64,000 nt of DNA from an uncultured Paracoccus sp. (GCF_947487305.1 NZ_CANKWH010000013.1:1-64000), one strand, 5' to 3'; counted from the first letter of the stretch, positions 8,575 to 17,899 are shown. Notes: generated by a model from the letters alone, not told the origin. Numbers and translations are program-made.

Positions 8575-9858
8575 TCAACCCGCCTGCAGGATCGAGGGCT
8601 CGCGCCGCGCCGGGCAGGCGCTGCGGGGGCAGATGCGGCAGGTCGGGCCGATGCGCAGCACCGGTTCGGCCGGGGCATCGCCAGAGGCCGGGCGGATCAG
8701 CATCTGCGCGGCGCTGAGCAGCGGGCCATCAAGCCCACCCGGCTGGCTGCGAACGGCAAAGCTGATGGTTTCGAATTGCGCCCCGCCGGGCATTTCGACC
8801 CTCGCCTGAATCGCCAGCTGCGGATTGGCCAGGGCCCGGAACAGCGGCCAGAGCGCGCAGGCATCGCCCTGCCGCGGCAGCGCGAAGCCCTCGGCCGCGC
8901 GGCGCAGGATCAGCACGCCGGCGCCATCGCAGATCAGCAGCCCGGCGCCTTCGTAGCCATGCGGCCGCAGCGCCGCGAGCCGGCGCATCACCAGGTCGAG
9001 CGGCCGGTTCAGCGCCTGCGCGATGGCCAAAGGGTCCGGGGCCTCGGCGCTGGCGCGTTGCAGGTCTGCATCGGGCAGGGCCGCGCGCTCGGCCGCCATG
9101 CGGTCCAGATGGCGCCCGGCAATGGCGCGCGCTGCGTCCGAGGCGAGGTCGGTCGCCTGATCCAGTGGTGGCGCGCCGGCGGCCATCCAGGCCTGAACTT
9201 CGTCCTGCGGCGTCAGCACGGTGTTGTCAGCCTCGAAACTGTCGAGATAGGCGACCAGCGCCTGAGCCGTGGTCGAGAGCCGCTGGCTGTCGCTGTCGAG
9301 ATTGGCATGGAAACGCGCGCGCCATTCGGGCGTCAGCCCCTGGTCGCCCTCGGCCAGGATGGCGGCGGTCGAGCGCAGCGCCGTCACCGCCGACAGGACC
9401 TCGTGCAGCGTGGTCAGCAGGTAGGGGTCCTGCGTCATCCGGTCGGAGAGCGAAACGAGCCGCCGCGACAGCGCCCGGTTCTGGCCCGACAGCGTCACCA
9501 GCGCATCGGCCCAGCCCGGGAAACGCGCGGCAAACTCGGCGATCTGGTCCAGTTCGGGCGCGCTGCCGCCTCGCGCTGGTTCCGGACGCTGGTCAAGCCC
9601 CGCCGCCACCTCGCGCAGCGCCGCCAGCCGCGCCTCTTCGCGACCCGATTCCAGTTCCGCGCGCGGCACGTCCAGCGCCGCGGCCAGCCGCGCCACCAAT
9701 TCCTGCCCAACCGGGCGGCGGTTATGCTCGATGAGATTGAGATAGGCGGGCGAAATGCCTGCCGCCTGCGCGACATCGGCCTGCTTCCGCGACAGCGCCA
9801 GCCGCCTTTCGCGGATGCGCGTGCCGGTCAGGATATGGGTGGCGCTGCGGCTGCTCAT
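8575..9858 (-). CDS. XRE-family regulator with short-chain fatty acid (DUF2083) domain, ScfR/RamB type
   Basis: A 427-residue protein with an N-terminal helix-turn-helix (residues ~10-65: TRIRERRLALSRKQADVAQA, GISPAYLNLIEHNRRPVG) and a C-terminal half ending RIGPTCRICPRSACPARREP, the cysteine-containing end of the short-chain fatty acyl regulator family (DUF2083). Known relatives (RamB, PrpR/ScfR) control acetate and propionate metabolism by sensing acyl-CoA. The usual IrrE-like middle motif HExxH is not obvious. It precedes the receiver gene on the same strand with about 100 bases between. Confidence 0.85.
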   Translation of the reverse strand: MSSRSATHILTGTRIRERRLALSRKQADVAQAAGISPAYLNLIEHNRRPVGQELVARLAAALDVPRAELESGREEARLAALREVAAGLDQRPEPARGGSAPELDQIAEFAARFPGWADALVTLSGQNRALSRRLVSLSDRMTQDPYLLTTLHEVLSAVTALRSTAAILAEGDQGLTPEWRARFHANLDSDSQRLSTTAQALVAYLDSFEADNTVLTPQDEVQAWMAAGAPPLDQATDLASDAARAIAGRHLDRMAAERAALPDADLQRASAEAPDPLAIAQALNRPLDLVMRRLAALRPHGYEGAGLLICDGAGVLILRRAAEGFALPRQGDACALWPLFRALANPQLAIQARVEMPGGAQFETISFAVRSQPGGLDGPLLSAAQMLIRPASGDAPAEPVLRIGPTCRICPRSACPARREPSILQAG

Positions 9859-9927
9859 GAGGCCGCATGAAAGCGCGGGCCGGGCCTTCGCACAAGGGGG
9901 CGGTTGGTCGCGGGGGGCGCGTTCTCT

Positions 9928-11799
9928 TCAGCCGATCCGCCGCGCTGCGTTCATGCCCAGCACGCGGGCGCGCTTTCGGGGGTCATTGTCGAACAGCGCG
10001 GCCAGTTGCTCGGTCATCGCTCCGCCCAACTGCTCGACATCGGTGATCGTCACCGCCCGGTCGTAATAGCGGGTCACGTCATGGCCGATGCCGATGGCCA
10101 GAAGTTCCACCTGCTTCTTCTTCTCGACCATGGCGATCACGTCGCGCAGGTGCTTTTCCAGGTAGTTGGCCGGGTTGACCGACAGGGTGCTGTCATCGAC
10201 CGGAGCGCCATCCGAGATCACCATCAGGATCTTGCGCGCCTCGGGACGGCGGGCGAGCCGGCGATGCGCCCATTCCAGCGCCTCGCCGTCGATGTTTTCC
10301 TTCAAGAGGCCCTCTTTCATCATCAGGCCCAGATTGGGCCGCACCCGCCGCCAGGGCGCGTCCGCACCCTTGTAGATGATGTGGCGCAGATCGTTCAGTC
10401 GGCCGGGCTGGGCCGGGCGGCCCTGTTTCAGCCAGTCCTCGCGCGCCTGCCCGCCCTTCCAGGCGCGGGTGGTGAAGCCCAGGATCTCGACCTTGACGCT
10501 GATCCGTTCCAGCGTGCGGGCCATGACATCGGCGCAGATCGCGGCGATCGAGATGGGGCGTCCGCGCATCGAGCCCGAATTGTCGATCAGCAGCGTGACG
10601 ACCGTGTCGCGGAACTCGGTATCCTTCTCGACCTTGAAGCTCAGCGGTGTGGTCGGATTGGCGACCACGCGGGCCAGACGCCCGGCATCCAGCACGCCCT
10701 CTTCCTTGTCGAATTCCCAGCTGCGGTTCTGTTGCGCCTGCAGGCGGCGCTGCAGCTTGTTCGCCAGCCGCGAGACCGCGCCACGCAGGGGTTCCAGCTG
10801 CTTGTCCAGGTAGGCGCGCAGCCGTTCAAGTTCCGCCGGCTCGGCCAGATCCTCGGCCTTGATCTCCTCGTCCCAGGCCTGGCTGAAGACCTTGTAATCG
10901 GCGCTGGCCTCGCTGACCGGGGGCGGAATGTCGGGCGGGCTTTCCGCCTCGGGCATCTCGGCCTCGTCGGCCAGTTCGTCATCGGACTGGTCATCCATGC
11001 TGACCTGCGCCTGACGCTCGTCCTGCTGCTGCTCCTGGCTGCGCTCGGGCGAGGATTCGGCATCCTCGCTGTCATCCTCTTCGCGCGACTGGTTGTCGCC
11101 CGATTCCTCGTCCTGCTCGGCGTTCTCGTCGGCGTCGTCGTCCTCGGGCTCGTCGGGATCGTCGCCCAGCTGGTCGCCATAGCCGAGATCGCTGATGATC
11201 CGCCGCGACAGGCGCGAGAAGGCGGCCTGGTCGGCCAGCGCCGCGCGCACGCTTTCCAGCGTCGCGCCCGCCTGCTGCTCGACGAAGGGACGCCAGAGAT
11301 CGGCGACATGATCGGCCCCCGCCGGCAGCTTGCGCCCGGTGGCGGCCTGCCGCACCAGATAGCCCGCAGCGACGGACAGCGGCGCATCCGAGGGCGCCTT
11401 GATCTGGGCATAGCCCTTCTTCTCGGCATCGGCAGCAATCTTGGCGTCGATATTGCTGAGCGCGCCCGGCATCTCGCGCGCGCCAAGCGCCTCGACCCGC
11501 GCGGTTTCCAGCGCCTCGTAGAGCTCCCGCGCCATCGGCCCCGAGGGGGCGAATTTCGCATGGGTCGCCGGGTCGTGATGGCGCAGCCGCATGGCCAGCG
11601 CATCCGCCGTGCCCCTTGCCAGCAGCACCTCGTCGCGGGTCATCCGCCGGCTGACCTGCGGCAGCCGCATCTGGTCGCCCGCAACCCCCGAGGGGTCGGC
11701 GGTGAAGGTCACGTTCAGCTCGGCATCATCGGCAAGCGCGCGGGTCGCCTCGGTCAGCGCCTTCTTGAACGGATCGGCGGGGTTGTCGGACTTTTTCAT
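9928..11799 (-). CDS. cobT: Cobaltochelatase subunit CobT
   Basis: A 623-residue protein from the ATG at 11799 ([20 protein letters not shown]). The middle is a very acidic linker (residues ~205-275, rich in D and E). The C-terminal von Willebrand A domain has the MIDAS motif DNSGSMRG and ends with [18 protein letters not shown]. CobT with CobS and CobN inserts cobalt in the aerobic cobalamin pathway. cobS lies 1.7 kb away on the same strand but is separated by an FMN reductase on the plus strand and a racemase gene. Confidence 0.97.
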   Translation of the reverse strand: MKKSDNPADPFKKALTEATRALADDAELNVTFTADPSGVAGDQMRLPQVSRRMTRDEVLLARGTADALAMRLRHHDPATHAKFAPSGPMARELYEALETARVEALGAREMPGALSNIDAKIAADAEKKGYAQIKAPSDAPLSVAAGYLVRQAATGRKLPAGADHVADLWRPFVEQQAGATLESVRAALADQAAFSRLSRRIISDLGYGDQLGDDPDEPEDDDADENAEQDEESGDNQSREEDDSEDAESSPERSQEQQQDERQAQVSMDDQSDDELADEAEMPEAESPPDIPPPVSEASADYKVFSQAWDEEIKAEDLAEPAELERLRAYLDKQLEPLRGAVSRLANKLQRRLQAQQNRSWEFDKEEGVLDAGRLARVVANPTTPLSFKVEKDTEFRDTVVTLLIDNSGSMRGRPISIAAICADVMARTLERISVKVEILGFTTRAWKGGQAREDWLKQGRPAQPGRLNDLRHIIYKGADAPWRRVRPNLGLMMKEGLLKENIDGEALEWAHRRLARRPEARKILMVISDGAPVDDSTLSVNPANYLEKHLRDVIAMVEKKKQVELLAIGIGHDVTRYYDRAVTITDVEQLGGAMTEQLAALFDNDPRKRARVLGMNAARRIG

Positions 11800-11958
11800 G
11801 CCCTCCATAGAGCACCCCGCGCGGCGCGGAGCAAGGGTCAACGGGCCTTTGTGCGCGGCTGCAGGGGCGGTTGTGCGCGGGACCGGATTGCAGAAACTGA
11901 ATCCTCGCGCCATGTTCGGCGCGACAGAACGTCACAGCACCGGATCAGGGGACATTCC

Positions 11959-12546
11959 ATGGCCAACAAACCGAAAATCGCCGTCATCATCAGCTCGACC
12001 CGCGCCACCCGCTTTGCCGACAAGCCGGCAAACTGGTTCATGAGCAAGGTCAAGGACAATCCCGACCTGGATTTCGAGCTGCTTGACCTGCGCGACTTCA
12101 ACCTGCCCTTCTTCGACGAGCCGGCCTCGAACCTGTGGATGCCCTCCTCGGACCCCCATGCCGTCGCCTGGCAGAACAAGCTGGCGGAATATGACGGCTA
12201 TGTCTTCATCGTGGCCGAATACAACCGTTCGATCACCGGGGCGCTGAAGAACGCGCTAGATCAGGCCTACAAGGAATGGAACCACAAGCCGATGGCGGCG
12301 GTCGCCTATGGCGCCATGGGTGGGGCCCGCGCGCTGGAACAGCTGCGCCTGATGGCGGTCGAGTTGCAGATGGTGCCGGTGCGCAGCGCCGTGCATATCG
12401 GCGGCGGCGATTTCTTCGCCACCTCGCCGCTTGGCGGCAACCAGCCGATCGAGACCATCGAGGATCACCTGAAAGGCTCGCTCGACGCGACGCTGGCCGA
12501 TCTCGTGTGGTGGACCAAGGCGACTGTGGCTGCACGCAACGCCTGA
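11959..12546 (+). CDS. NADPH-dependent FMN reductase family protein
   Basis: A 195-residue flavodoxin-like protein starting MANKPKIAVIISSTRATRFA. The phosphate-binding loop is SSTRATRF, and EYNRSITGALKNALD is the conserved flavin-contacting segment of the family, which reduces FMN, azo dyes or quinones with NAD(P)H. It lies between the divergent cobT and the convergent racemase gene. Cobalamin synthesis needs a cob(II)yrinic acid reductase (CobR), but CobR belongs to another family, so a cobalamin role is only a thought from position. A terminator follows at 12560. Confidence 0.88.
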   Translation: MANKPKIAVIISSTRATRFADKPANWFMSKVKDNPDLDFELLDLRDFNLPFFDEPASNLWMPSSDPHAVAWQNKLAEYDGYVFIVAEYNRSITGALKNALDQAYKEWNHKPMAAVAYGAMGGARALEQLRLMAVELQMVPVRSAVHIGGGDFFATSPLGGNQPIETIEDHLKGSLDATLADLVWWTKATVAARNA

Positions 12547-12559
12547 GGCGGCAATTGAG

Positions 12560-12584
12560 GGCAGCGGGCAACCGCTGCCTTTTT
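12560..12584 (+). terminator. Rho-independent terminator of the FMN reductase gene
   Basis: A perfect 8-bp stem GGCAGCGG / CCGCTGCC with a short GGCA-type loop, followed by TTTTTC. It begins 14 bases after the stop codon. Confidence 0.9.
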
Positions 12585-12605
12585 CTTTGCGGCTTGATGA
12601 GCAAC

Positions 12606-12780
12606 GCGAGGGCCAGGGCCTGCCCGTGGGGTGGCGCTGCTACCGCACGCCGACGCGCTTTATGGTGCCAAGCCCCTCTTCTGCCGGAACTCGGGACTGA
12701 CGCGGCAAAGCGCCTGCCCGCCCGGACGGGCAGGCGCTGGCCCGGGCGGCTAGCGCGGCGCATCCGGGCCGGGTCTGCTG
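12606..12780 (+). repeat. Dispersed hairpin repeat, copy A
   Basis: About 175 bp that align over their whole length with 31530-31709 and, in reverse orientation, with 17688-17836. It contains stem 1 (CAGGGCC / GGCGCTG), a spacer with TTTATGGTGC, a perfect 12-bp stem 2 (AGCGCCTGCCCG / CGGGCAGGCGCT) and stem 3 (GGCCCGG / CCGGGCC), ending GGGTCTGCT. The element ends one base before the stop codon of the convergent racemase gene. No reading frame was found in it. Confidence 0.85.
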
Positions 12781-12781
12781 C

Positions 12782-13471
12782 TCAGACCGTATCCAGCCGA
12801 CGCCGGCCGGTCGCCAGATCGGCCAGCAGATCAACATGCACATCCAGCGCGTCGATGACCGGATAGCCAGGATCGGTGCCGTCAAAGGCGAGGTTCAGGT
12901 CGGTGCCGGCGAGAACCACGGCTTCGGCCCCGTGCTTCTCGACCAGTTCGCGGCCGGCGGCGACGAAGGCCGTGCGGTCTTCGGGCAGGCATTGGCCACG
13001 GACGGCGAGGTCCTGATAACGCTGGCCGAGTTCTTCGATCCGGTCGTCCAGCGCCACCGCCTCGGTCCGGGTCGACTGCCCGTAAAGCCGCGTGCGCATG
13101 ACGACGCGTGTCCCCAGAAGCCCAACGCGACCGATCCCCTGCGCTGCAAAGTAATCGTCCAGCGGCGAGACCGCCGAGACGATGGGCAGGGCCGAGAGCG
13201 CCCGGGTTTCCTCGAGACAGAAATGCCCGCCAAGCGAGGTGATGGCGACGCAATCAGCCCCCGCCGCCGCCAGCCGGTCGATCAGGCGGGCGTAGATCTC
13301 GGCCTGCTCGACCCTGCGGTCCGCCAGATTGTTGCGGATCAGCGTCTGGATATCGGCCTGAACGATGGTCAGGTCCAGCGTCCCGCCCCGCGCCGCCACG
13401 GCGGCACAGAGGCGCTGGTAATAGACGACAGTCGCAGCCGGGCCGATGCCGCCGATCAGGCCCAGATGCAC
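12782..13471 (-). CDS. Aspartate/glutamate racemase family protein lacking both catalytic cysteines
   Basis: A 229-residue protein starting MHLGLIGGIGPAATVVYYQR, the N-terminus of the Asp/Glu racemase family. The two cysteines that normally do the proton transfer, in P-C-N-T and G-C-T-E/D contexts, are replaced: the first region reads AITSLGGHF (Ser at the likely position) and the second VVLAGTDLN (Gly). It may be inactive as a racemase or have another activity, such as a lyase-like one. It starts 3 bases after the cobS stop, so it is probably transcribed with cobS. Confidence 0.85.
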   Translation of the reverse strand: MHLGLIGGIGPAATVVYYQRLCAAVAARGGTLDLTIVQADIQTLIRNNLADRRVEQAEIYARLIDRLAAAGADCVAITSLGGHFCLEETRALSALPIVSAVSPLDDYFAAQGIGRVGLLGTRVVMRTRLYGQSTRTEAVALDDRIEELGQRYQDLAVRGQCLPEDRTAFVAAGRELVEKHGAEAVVLAGTDLNLAFDGTDPGYPVIDALDVHVDLLADLATGRRRLDTV

Positions 13472-13474
13472 GGG

Positions 13475-14449
13475 TTACTGCCCCGCAATCGCCGCAGCAC
13501 TTTCCGGCAGTTCCTCGTCGAACAGCCGCTGATAGAACTCGGCCACGGTCTGGCGTTCCAGCTCGTCGCATTTGTTCAGGAAGGTCAGGCGGAAGGCATA
13601 GCCGACATTGTCGAAGATCCGCGCGTTCTGCGCCCAGCTGATGACCGTGCGCGGCGACATGACGGTGGACAGGTCGCCCTGCATGAAGGCGGTGCGCGTG
13701 AGGTCGGCCAGCGTCACCATCTGGTTGATGATCCGGCGGCCCTTCTCGTTGTTGTAATTCGGGTTCTTCGCCAGCACGATCGCCGCCTCGGCGTCATGGC
13801 TGAGATAGTTCAGCGTGGCGACCAGCGACCAGCGGTCCATCTGGCCCTGGTTGATCTGCTGGGTGCCGTGGTAGAGGCCGGTCGTATCGCCCAGACCCAC
13901 GGTGTTCGCGGTCGCAAACAGGCGGAAATAGGGGTTCGGCGTGATCACTTCGTTCTGATCCAGCAGCGTCAGCTTGCCGTCCGCCTCCAGCACCCGCTGG
14001 ATCACGAACATCACATCGGCCCGGCCGGCATCATATTCGTCGAAGACGATGGCAGTCTGGTTGCGCAGCGCCCAGGGCAGGATGCCCTCGTGGAACACCG
14101 TCACCTGCTTGCCATCGACCAGCTTGATCGCGTCCTTGCCGATCAGGTCGATCCGGCTGACATGGCTGTCGAGGTTCACCCGCACGCAGGGCCAGTTCAG
14201 CCGCGCGGCAACCTGCTCGATATGGGTGGATTTCCCGGTGCCGTGATAGCCTTGGATCATCACCCGGCGGTTATAGGCAAAGCCCGCCAGAATCGCCAAG
14301 GTCGTGTCGGGGTCGAACTTGTAGGTCGGGTCGATCTCGGGCACGCGGTCGGTCTTTTCGGCAAAGCCCTTGACCTTCATGTCGCTGTCCAGACCGAATA
14401 CCTCGCGCAGGTCGATCTCTTCGGTGGGTTTGGTCGTCGCGTCCAGCAT
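13475..14449 (-). CDS. cobS: Cobaltochelatase subunit CobS
   Basis: A 324-residue AAA+ ATPase from the ATG at 14449 ([20 protein letters not shown]). Walker A is [10 protein letters not shown], Walker [10 protein letters not shown], with sensor and arginine regions following ([18 protein letters not shown]). CobS forms a hexameric ring with CobT and drives cobalt insertion by CobN. The longer open frame upstream lacks family similarity. No J-domain gene follows it here, unlike in some relatives where one lies next to cobS. Confidence 0.97.
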   Translation of the reverse strand: MLDATTKPTEEIDLREVFGLDSDMKVKGFAEKTDRVPEIDPTYKFDPDTTLAILAGFAYNRRVMIQGYHGTGKSTHIEQVAARLNWPCVRVNLDSHVSRIDLIGKDAIKLVDGKQVTVFHEGILPWALRNQTAIVFDEYDAGRADVMFVIQRVLEADGKLTLLDQNEVITPNPYFRLFATANTVGLGDTTGLYHGTQQINQGQMDRWSLVATLNYLSHDAEAAIVLAKNPNYNNEKGRRIINQMVTLADLTRTAFMQGDLSTVMSPRTVISWAQNARIFDNVGYAFRLTFLNKCDELERQTVAEFYQRLFDEELPESAAAIAGQ

Positions 14450-14573
14450 CTCGGGCCCCTTCACTCGCATCCGTTGCTTGATCGCGCATTCGTGGGTCAG
14501 GTGCAAGGTCGCTGGCGTTGACGCCGGTGCGCGCTGCGGCCTAACGTGGCCGAAGCCAATGGAAGGACGTCCA

Positions 14574-15128
14574 GTGCTCGAGCGCCGACGCGCTGAAATC
14601 GAGGCCTTGATCGCCCGCGTCGCCCTTGGCGACCGGCAGGCTTTCGATGCGCTTTACGAGGCGACCTCGGCGAAACTCCATGCCGTCTGCCTGTCGATCC
14701 TGAAGGAACGTCCGCTCGCCGAGGAGGTGCTGCAGGAGGTCTATATCCGCATCTGGAACAATGCCGGGCGCTATGCCGCCAACGGGTTGTCACCGATGAC
14801 CTGGCTGATCACCATTGCCCGGAACCGCGCCATCGACCGGCTCCGCGCCGAAAACGGCCAGCCGCCGGCAGCACCGGCCGAGGCGGCCGAGGCCGTGGCC
14901 TCTGCCACGCCCGGACCCGAGGAACAGGTGATCCGCAAGGAACAGCGGCGGATGCTGGACAATTGCCTGGACGAGATGGGCGAGGCGCAGGCGCTGGCCC
15001 TGCGCGCCGTCTATCTGGAAGGCGCCAGCTATGCCGAACTGGCCCAGAGCGCCGGCGCGCCGATCAATACCGTGCGCAGCTGGCTGAGGCGCGGACTGGT
15101 GCAGTTGAAGGACTGCGTAAGCCAATGA
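14574..15128 (+). CDS. ECF RNA polymerase sigma factor (SigK-like)
   Basis: A 184-residue sigma factor. The GTG at 14574 has GGAAGGA at good spacing; an ATG at 14559 is an alternative start. Region 2 contains [19 protein letters not shown] and [18 protein letters not shown]; region 4 contains [17 protein letters not shown] and [19 protein letters not shown]. It overlaps the anti-sigma gene by 4 bases (ATGA). The order sigma, anti-sigma, fasciclin-domain protein matches the SigK-RskA-MPT70/83 type module of actinobacteria and related modules in alphaproteobacteria. Confidence 0.93.
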   Translation: MLERRRAEIEALIARVALGDRQAFDALYEATSAKLHAVCLSILKERPLAEEVLQEVYIRIWNNAGRYAANGLSPMTWLITIARNRAIDRLRAENGQPPAAPAEAAEAVASATPGPEEQVIRKEQRRMLDNCLDEMGEAQALALRAVYLEGASYAELAQSAGAPINTVRSWLRRGLVQLKDCVSQ

Positions 15129-15853
15129 CCGACACCCCTCCCCCGCCGTCAGATGCACCGCTGACTCCCGACGAGGAAACCGAGGCGCTGGCCGCTGAAC
15201 TGGCCCTTGGCCTGCTGGCCGGGGACGAGGCCGAGGCGGCGCGGAAGCGCATGGTTGAGGATACCGAATTCGCCGCCATGGTGCGGCTCTGGCAGGAGCG
15301 CCTTGCCGGCATGGCCAATGAGCTGACCCCGGTCATGGCCCCCACCAGCGCAAGACTGGGGATCCAGCGCAGCCTTGGCCATGGCAACCAGCCGCTGGCC
15401 GATGTGCCGCAAATCCATCGCGGGCGCGGCGGAAGCGCGGGCGGGTCGGGCGGCTGGATGGGCTGGCTTCTGGGTGCGGTCGCCGCCGGTGCGGTGGCGC
15501 TGGCCGTCATCCTGCTGCCGGGTCAGGACCAGCCGGGCTATGTCGCGCAGCTGGCGATGGAGGGCATGATGGTCGAGGCCCAAGTCGAGGGGCGCGAGAT
15601 CAGGGTCGCGATGATGGAGGGCGAGGCTCATGAGGGCCGCGACATGGAGCTGTGGTGGATCGCCGGGCCCGAGGCCACGCCGGTCTCGCTTGGCCTCGTC
15701 CCGCGTGACGGCAGCATGACCATGGCCCTTCCCGAGGGGCTGGAGCCCGGAACCGACGTGCAGCTGGCCATCTCGGACGAACCGCTTGGCGGCTCGCCCA
15801 CCGGCCAGCCAACCGGCGACATCATGGCACATTCCACGCTCACGCAAACGTGA
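15125..15853 (+). CDS. Anti-sigma factor, RskA-like, membrane bound
   Basis: A 242-residue protein with an N-terminal cytosolic anti-sigma region (ETEALAAELALGLLAGDEAE, typical of RskA-type zinc-free anti-sigma domains), one membrane helix (WMGWLLGAVAAGAVALAVIL) and a periplasmic domain ending in an RskA-like segment (VSLGLVPRDGSMTMALPEGL). It should hold the sigma factor at the membrane until a signal releases it. Its start overlaps the sigma gene stop. Confidence 0.9.
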   Translation: MTDTPPPPSDAPLTPDEETEALAAELALGLLAGDEAEAARKRMVEDTEFAAMVRLWQERLAGMANELTPVMAPTSARLGIQRSLGHGNQPLADVPQIHRGRGGSAGGSGGWMGWLLGAVAAGAVALAVILLPGQDQPGYVAQLAMEGMMVEAQVEGREIRVAMMEGEAHEGRDMELWWIAGPEATPVSLGLVPRDGSMTMALPEGLEPGTDVQLAISDEPLGGSPTGQPTGDIMAHSTLTQT

Positions 15854-15896
15854 GGTGAGTGCGGACGCCGGCCCGCAACTTCGCCGCATCCCCTCC

Positions 15897-15929
15897 GTGT
15901 CTTGAGACACAGGGCGCGAAAAGCGCGCC
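15897..15929 (+). promoter_or_regulatory. Two tandem hairpins in the leader of the fasciclin gene
   Basis: GTGTC-TTGA-GACAC, flanked by CCCT and AGGG, is followed directly by GGCGCG-AAAA-CGCGCC with no T-run. They lie between the anti-sigma stop and the ribosome binding site AGGAGG of the fasciclin gene and may end or attenuate upstream transcription or protect the mRNA. Confidence 0.5.
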
Positions 15930-15952
15930 TGAACCCTCAAGGAGGATCACAG

Positions 15953-16522
15953 ATGAAGCGCATGACTTTGGCCATCGGCACGATGACCCTGACCGCCAGC
16001 CTCGGCTTTGCCGCATGGGCGGCCAATACCATGGTGGGCGGCGCCGAGATGTTCCCCGACAAGAACATCGTCGAGAACGCCGTGAACTCGGCGGACCACA
16101 CCACGCTGGTCGCCGCCGTGCAGGCCGCCGGTCTGGCCGAAACGCTGTCCGGCCCCGGCCCCTTCACCGTCTTCGCCCCGACCAATGCCGCCTTCGAGAA
16201 ACTGCCGGCCGGTGCGGTGGAGGACCTGCTGAAGCCCGAGAACAAGGACAAGCTGGCCAAGGTGCTGACCTGCCACGTCGCTGCCGTGGACGCCATGTCG
16301 CCCGCCATCGGCAAGATGATCGCCGATGATGGCGGAACCCATGCGGTCAACACGGTCGGCGGCTGCGTGCTGACCGCCGCGATCCGTGACAGTGACAAGG
16401 CGCTGACCCTGACCGACGAGAATGGCACGGTGGCCGTCGTCACCATCCCCGATGTCGATCAATCGAACGGCGTCATCCATGTCATCGACACCGTGCTGAT
16501 GCCGAAGATGGACGCGATGTAA
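15953..16522 (+). CDS. Exported fasciclin-domain protein
   Basis: A 189-residue protein with a signal peptide (MKRMTLAIGTMTLTASLGFAAWA) and one fasciclin (FAS1) domain: H1 box GPFTVFAPTNAAFEKLP, H2 box NGVIHVIDTVLMP. FAS1 domains mediate adhesion or small-molecule binding outside the cell. AGGAGG lies 6 bases before the ATG. It is probably the target gene of the ECF sigma factor upstream, by analogy with SigK/MPT70. Two cysteines (LTCHVAA, GGCVLTA) could form a disulfide. Confidence 0.95.
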   Translation: MKRMTLAIGTMTLTASLGFAAWAANTMVGGAEMFPDKNIVENAVNSADHTTLVAAVQAAGLAETLSGPGPFTVFAPTNAAFEKLPAGAVEDLLKPENKDKLAKVLTCHVAAVDAMSPAIGKMIADDGGTHAVNTVGGCVLTAAIRDSDKALTLTDENGTVAVVTIPDVDQSNGVIHVIDTVLMPKMDAM

Positions 16523-16539
16523 GCTGACCCACGGCATCA

Positions 16540-16577
16540 CCCGCCCGCGCCCCCTCTCTGGTGCGGGCGGGACTTTT
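16540..16577 (+). terminator. Rho-independent terminator of the fasciclin gene
   Basis: A perfect 9-bp stem CCCGCCCGC / GCGGGCGGG with a 14-base loop, then ACTTTTCC. It lies 18 bases after the stop codon. Confidence 0.85.
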
Positions 16578-16671
16578 CCTCTCCCCTGTTTCGTCCCGCC
16601 CGGGGTGAACCGAACTTGCGCCCGCAGCGTTGGCAGGGCAGTTACGGGTCAGGACAGCACGGAGATACTGG

Positions 16672-17679
16672 ATGAGTGGGCTGATTGCGCTGCTGGATGA
16701 TGTGGCCTCGATTTCGAAGGTCGCGGCGGCATCCATCGATGATGTGGCGGGTCAGGCGGCCAGAGCCGGCGTCAAGGCGGCCGGCGCGGTCATCGACGAT
16801 GCGGCGGTGACGCCGAAATATGTCCAGGGCTTCGACGCCAGCCGCGAATTGCCCATCGTCTGGAAGATCGCGCGCGGCTCGATCTTCAACAAGCTGATCA
16901 TCCTCTTGCCCATAGCGCTGCTGCTCTCGGCCTTTGCGCCCTGGCTGATCGCACCGTTGCTGATGATTGGTGGCGCCTACCTGTGTTACGAGGGCGCGGA
17001 AAAGGTCGCCCATGCCTTCGGCAGCCAGTCCGACGCCCATGACAGCGCAAAGCACACCCATCCCGAGCAGGATGGTGCGGCGCTGGAGGAAACCCGGGTT
17101 GCCGGCGCGATCAAGACCGATTTCATCCTCTCGGCCGAGATCATGACCATCGCGCTCTCGACCATTCCAGCGACCGATACACTGTGGATGAAGGCGCTGA
17201 TCCTGTTCATCGTCGCCATCGGCATCACCGTCGCCGTGTATGGCTTCGTCGCGCTGATCGTGAAGGCCGATGATCTCGGCGTGCATCTGGCAACCGAGCG
17301 CAAGGGCGCGTTGGCCGCGCTTGGCCGGGGCATCGTGAAATTCATGCCGGGCTTCATGAAGGTGCTGACGGTCGTCGGCACCGCCGCGATGATCTGGGTC
17401 GGCGGCCAGATCATCCTCCACGGGCTGCACGAAATGGGCCAGCACCAGCCCTATGAATGGATCAAGCAACAGGCCGAGGCCGCAGCACTTGCTTTGCCCC
17501 AGGTCGCCGGGCTGGCGGCCTGGGCCACCACGGCCTTCTTCGACGGTATCATCGGCCTTGTGATCGGCCTGATTCTGATCCCGCTGGCCAAGTACATCAT
17601 CAACCCGCTGCTCGGCGCGACGGTGATTCCGCTGATCGGCTGGATCAAGGGCCTGTTCGGCAAGACCGAGAAGGCCTGA
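16672..17679 (+). CDS. DUF808 family membrane protein (YedI-like)
   Basis: A 335-residue membrane protein that begins MSGLIALLDDVASISKVAA, the characteristic start of the DUF808 family, with TPKYVQGFDASRELPIVWKI following. Several membrane segments are visible (LIILLPIALLLSAFAPWLIA, TDTLWMKALILFIVAIGITV, IIGLVIGLILIPLAKYII). The function of the family is unknown. It is a single gene after the terminator at 16540 and is followed by the inverted repeat copy C. Confidence 0.9.
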   Translation: MSGLIALLDDVASISKVAAASIDDVAGQAARAGVKAAGAVIDDAAVTPKYVQGFDASRELPIVWKIARGSIFNKLIILLPIALLLSAFAPWLIAPLLMIGGAYLCYEGAEKVAHAFGSQSDAHDSAKHTHPEQDGAALEETRVAGAIKTDFILSAEIMTIALSTIPATDTLWMKALILFIVAIGITVAVYGFVALIVKADDLGVHLATERKGALAALGRGIVKFMPGFMKVLTVVGTAAMIWVGGQIILHGLHEMGQHQPYEWIKQQAEAAALALPQVAGLAAWATTAFFDGIIGLVIGLILIPLAKYIINPLLGATVIPLIGWIKGLFGKTEKA

Positions 17680-17687
17680 TCTCTCCC

Positions 17688-17836
17688 GCAGAGCCCGGCC
17701 CGGGCCAGCGGCCTGCCGTCCCGACGGCTGGCCGCTTTGGTGATGGCACGCACCGAGCGACTTTTCGATATACCGGAACCGTAAAATTCCCCCTCGAGCT
17801 GCCTCAGCGGCCACCCACGGCAGGCCGCTGGCCCGG
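17688..17836 (-). repeat. Dispersed hairpin repeat, copy C (inverted)
   Basis: About 150 bp matching copies A and B when reverse-complemented. In repeat orientation it has stem 1 CAGCGGCC / GGCCGCTG, a diverged spacer, stem 2 AGCGGCC-A-GCCGT / ACGGC-A-GGCCGCT, and a shortened end GGCCCGGGCCGGGCTCTGC lacking the ~22 bases between the arms of stem 3. Both arms of stems 1 and 2 carry GCGGCC/GGCCGC where the other copies have GCGCC/GGCGC, that is, paired changes. Confidence 0.8.
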
Positions 17837-17899
17837 TATCGGCGTGCAGACAGGCATTTTGCGACCCCTGCAAAAAACGCCCATCCTTTCGTTGACCGT

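Noticed and set aside
9904-11958. Long plus-strand frame fused in phase to the FMN reductase gene
   Set aside because: It is antisense to cobT, which has clear domains; the reductase begins at 11959 by family comparison.
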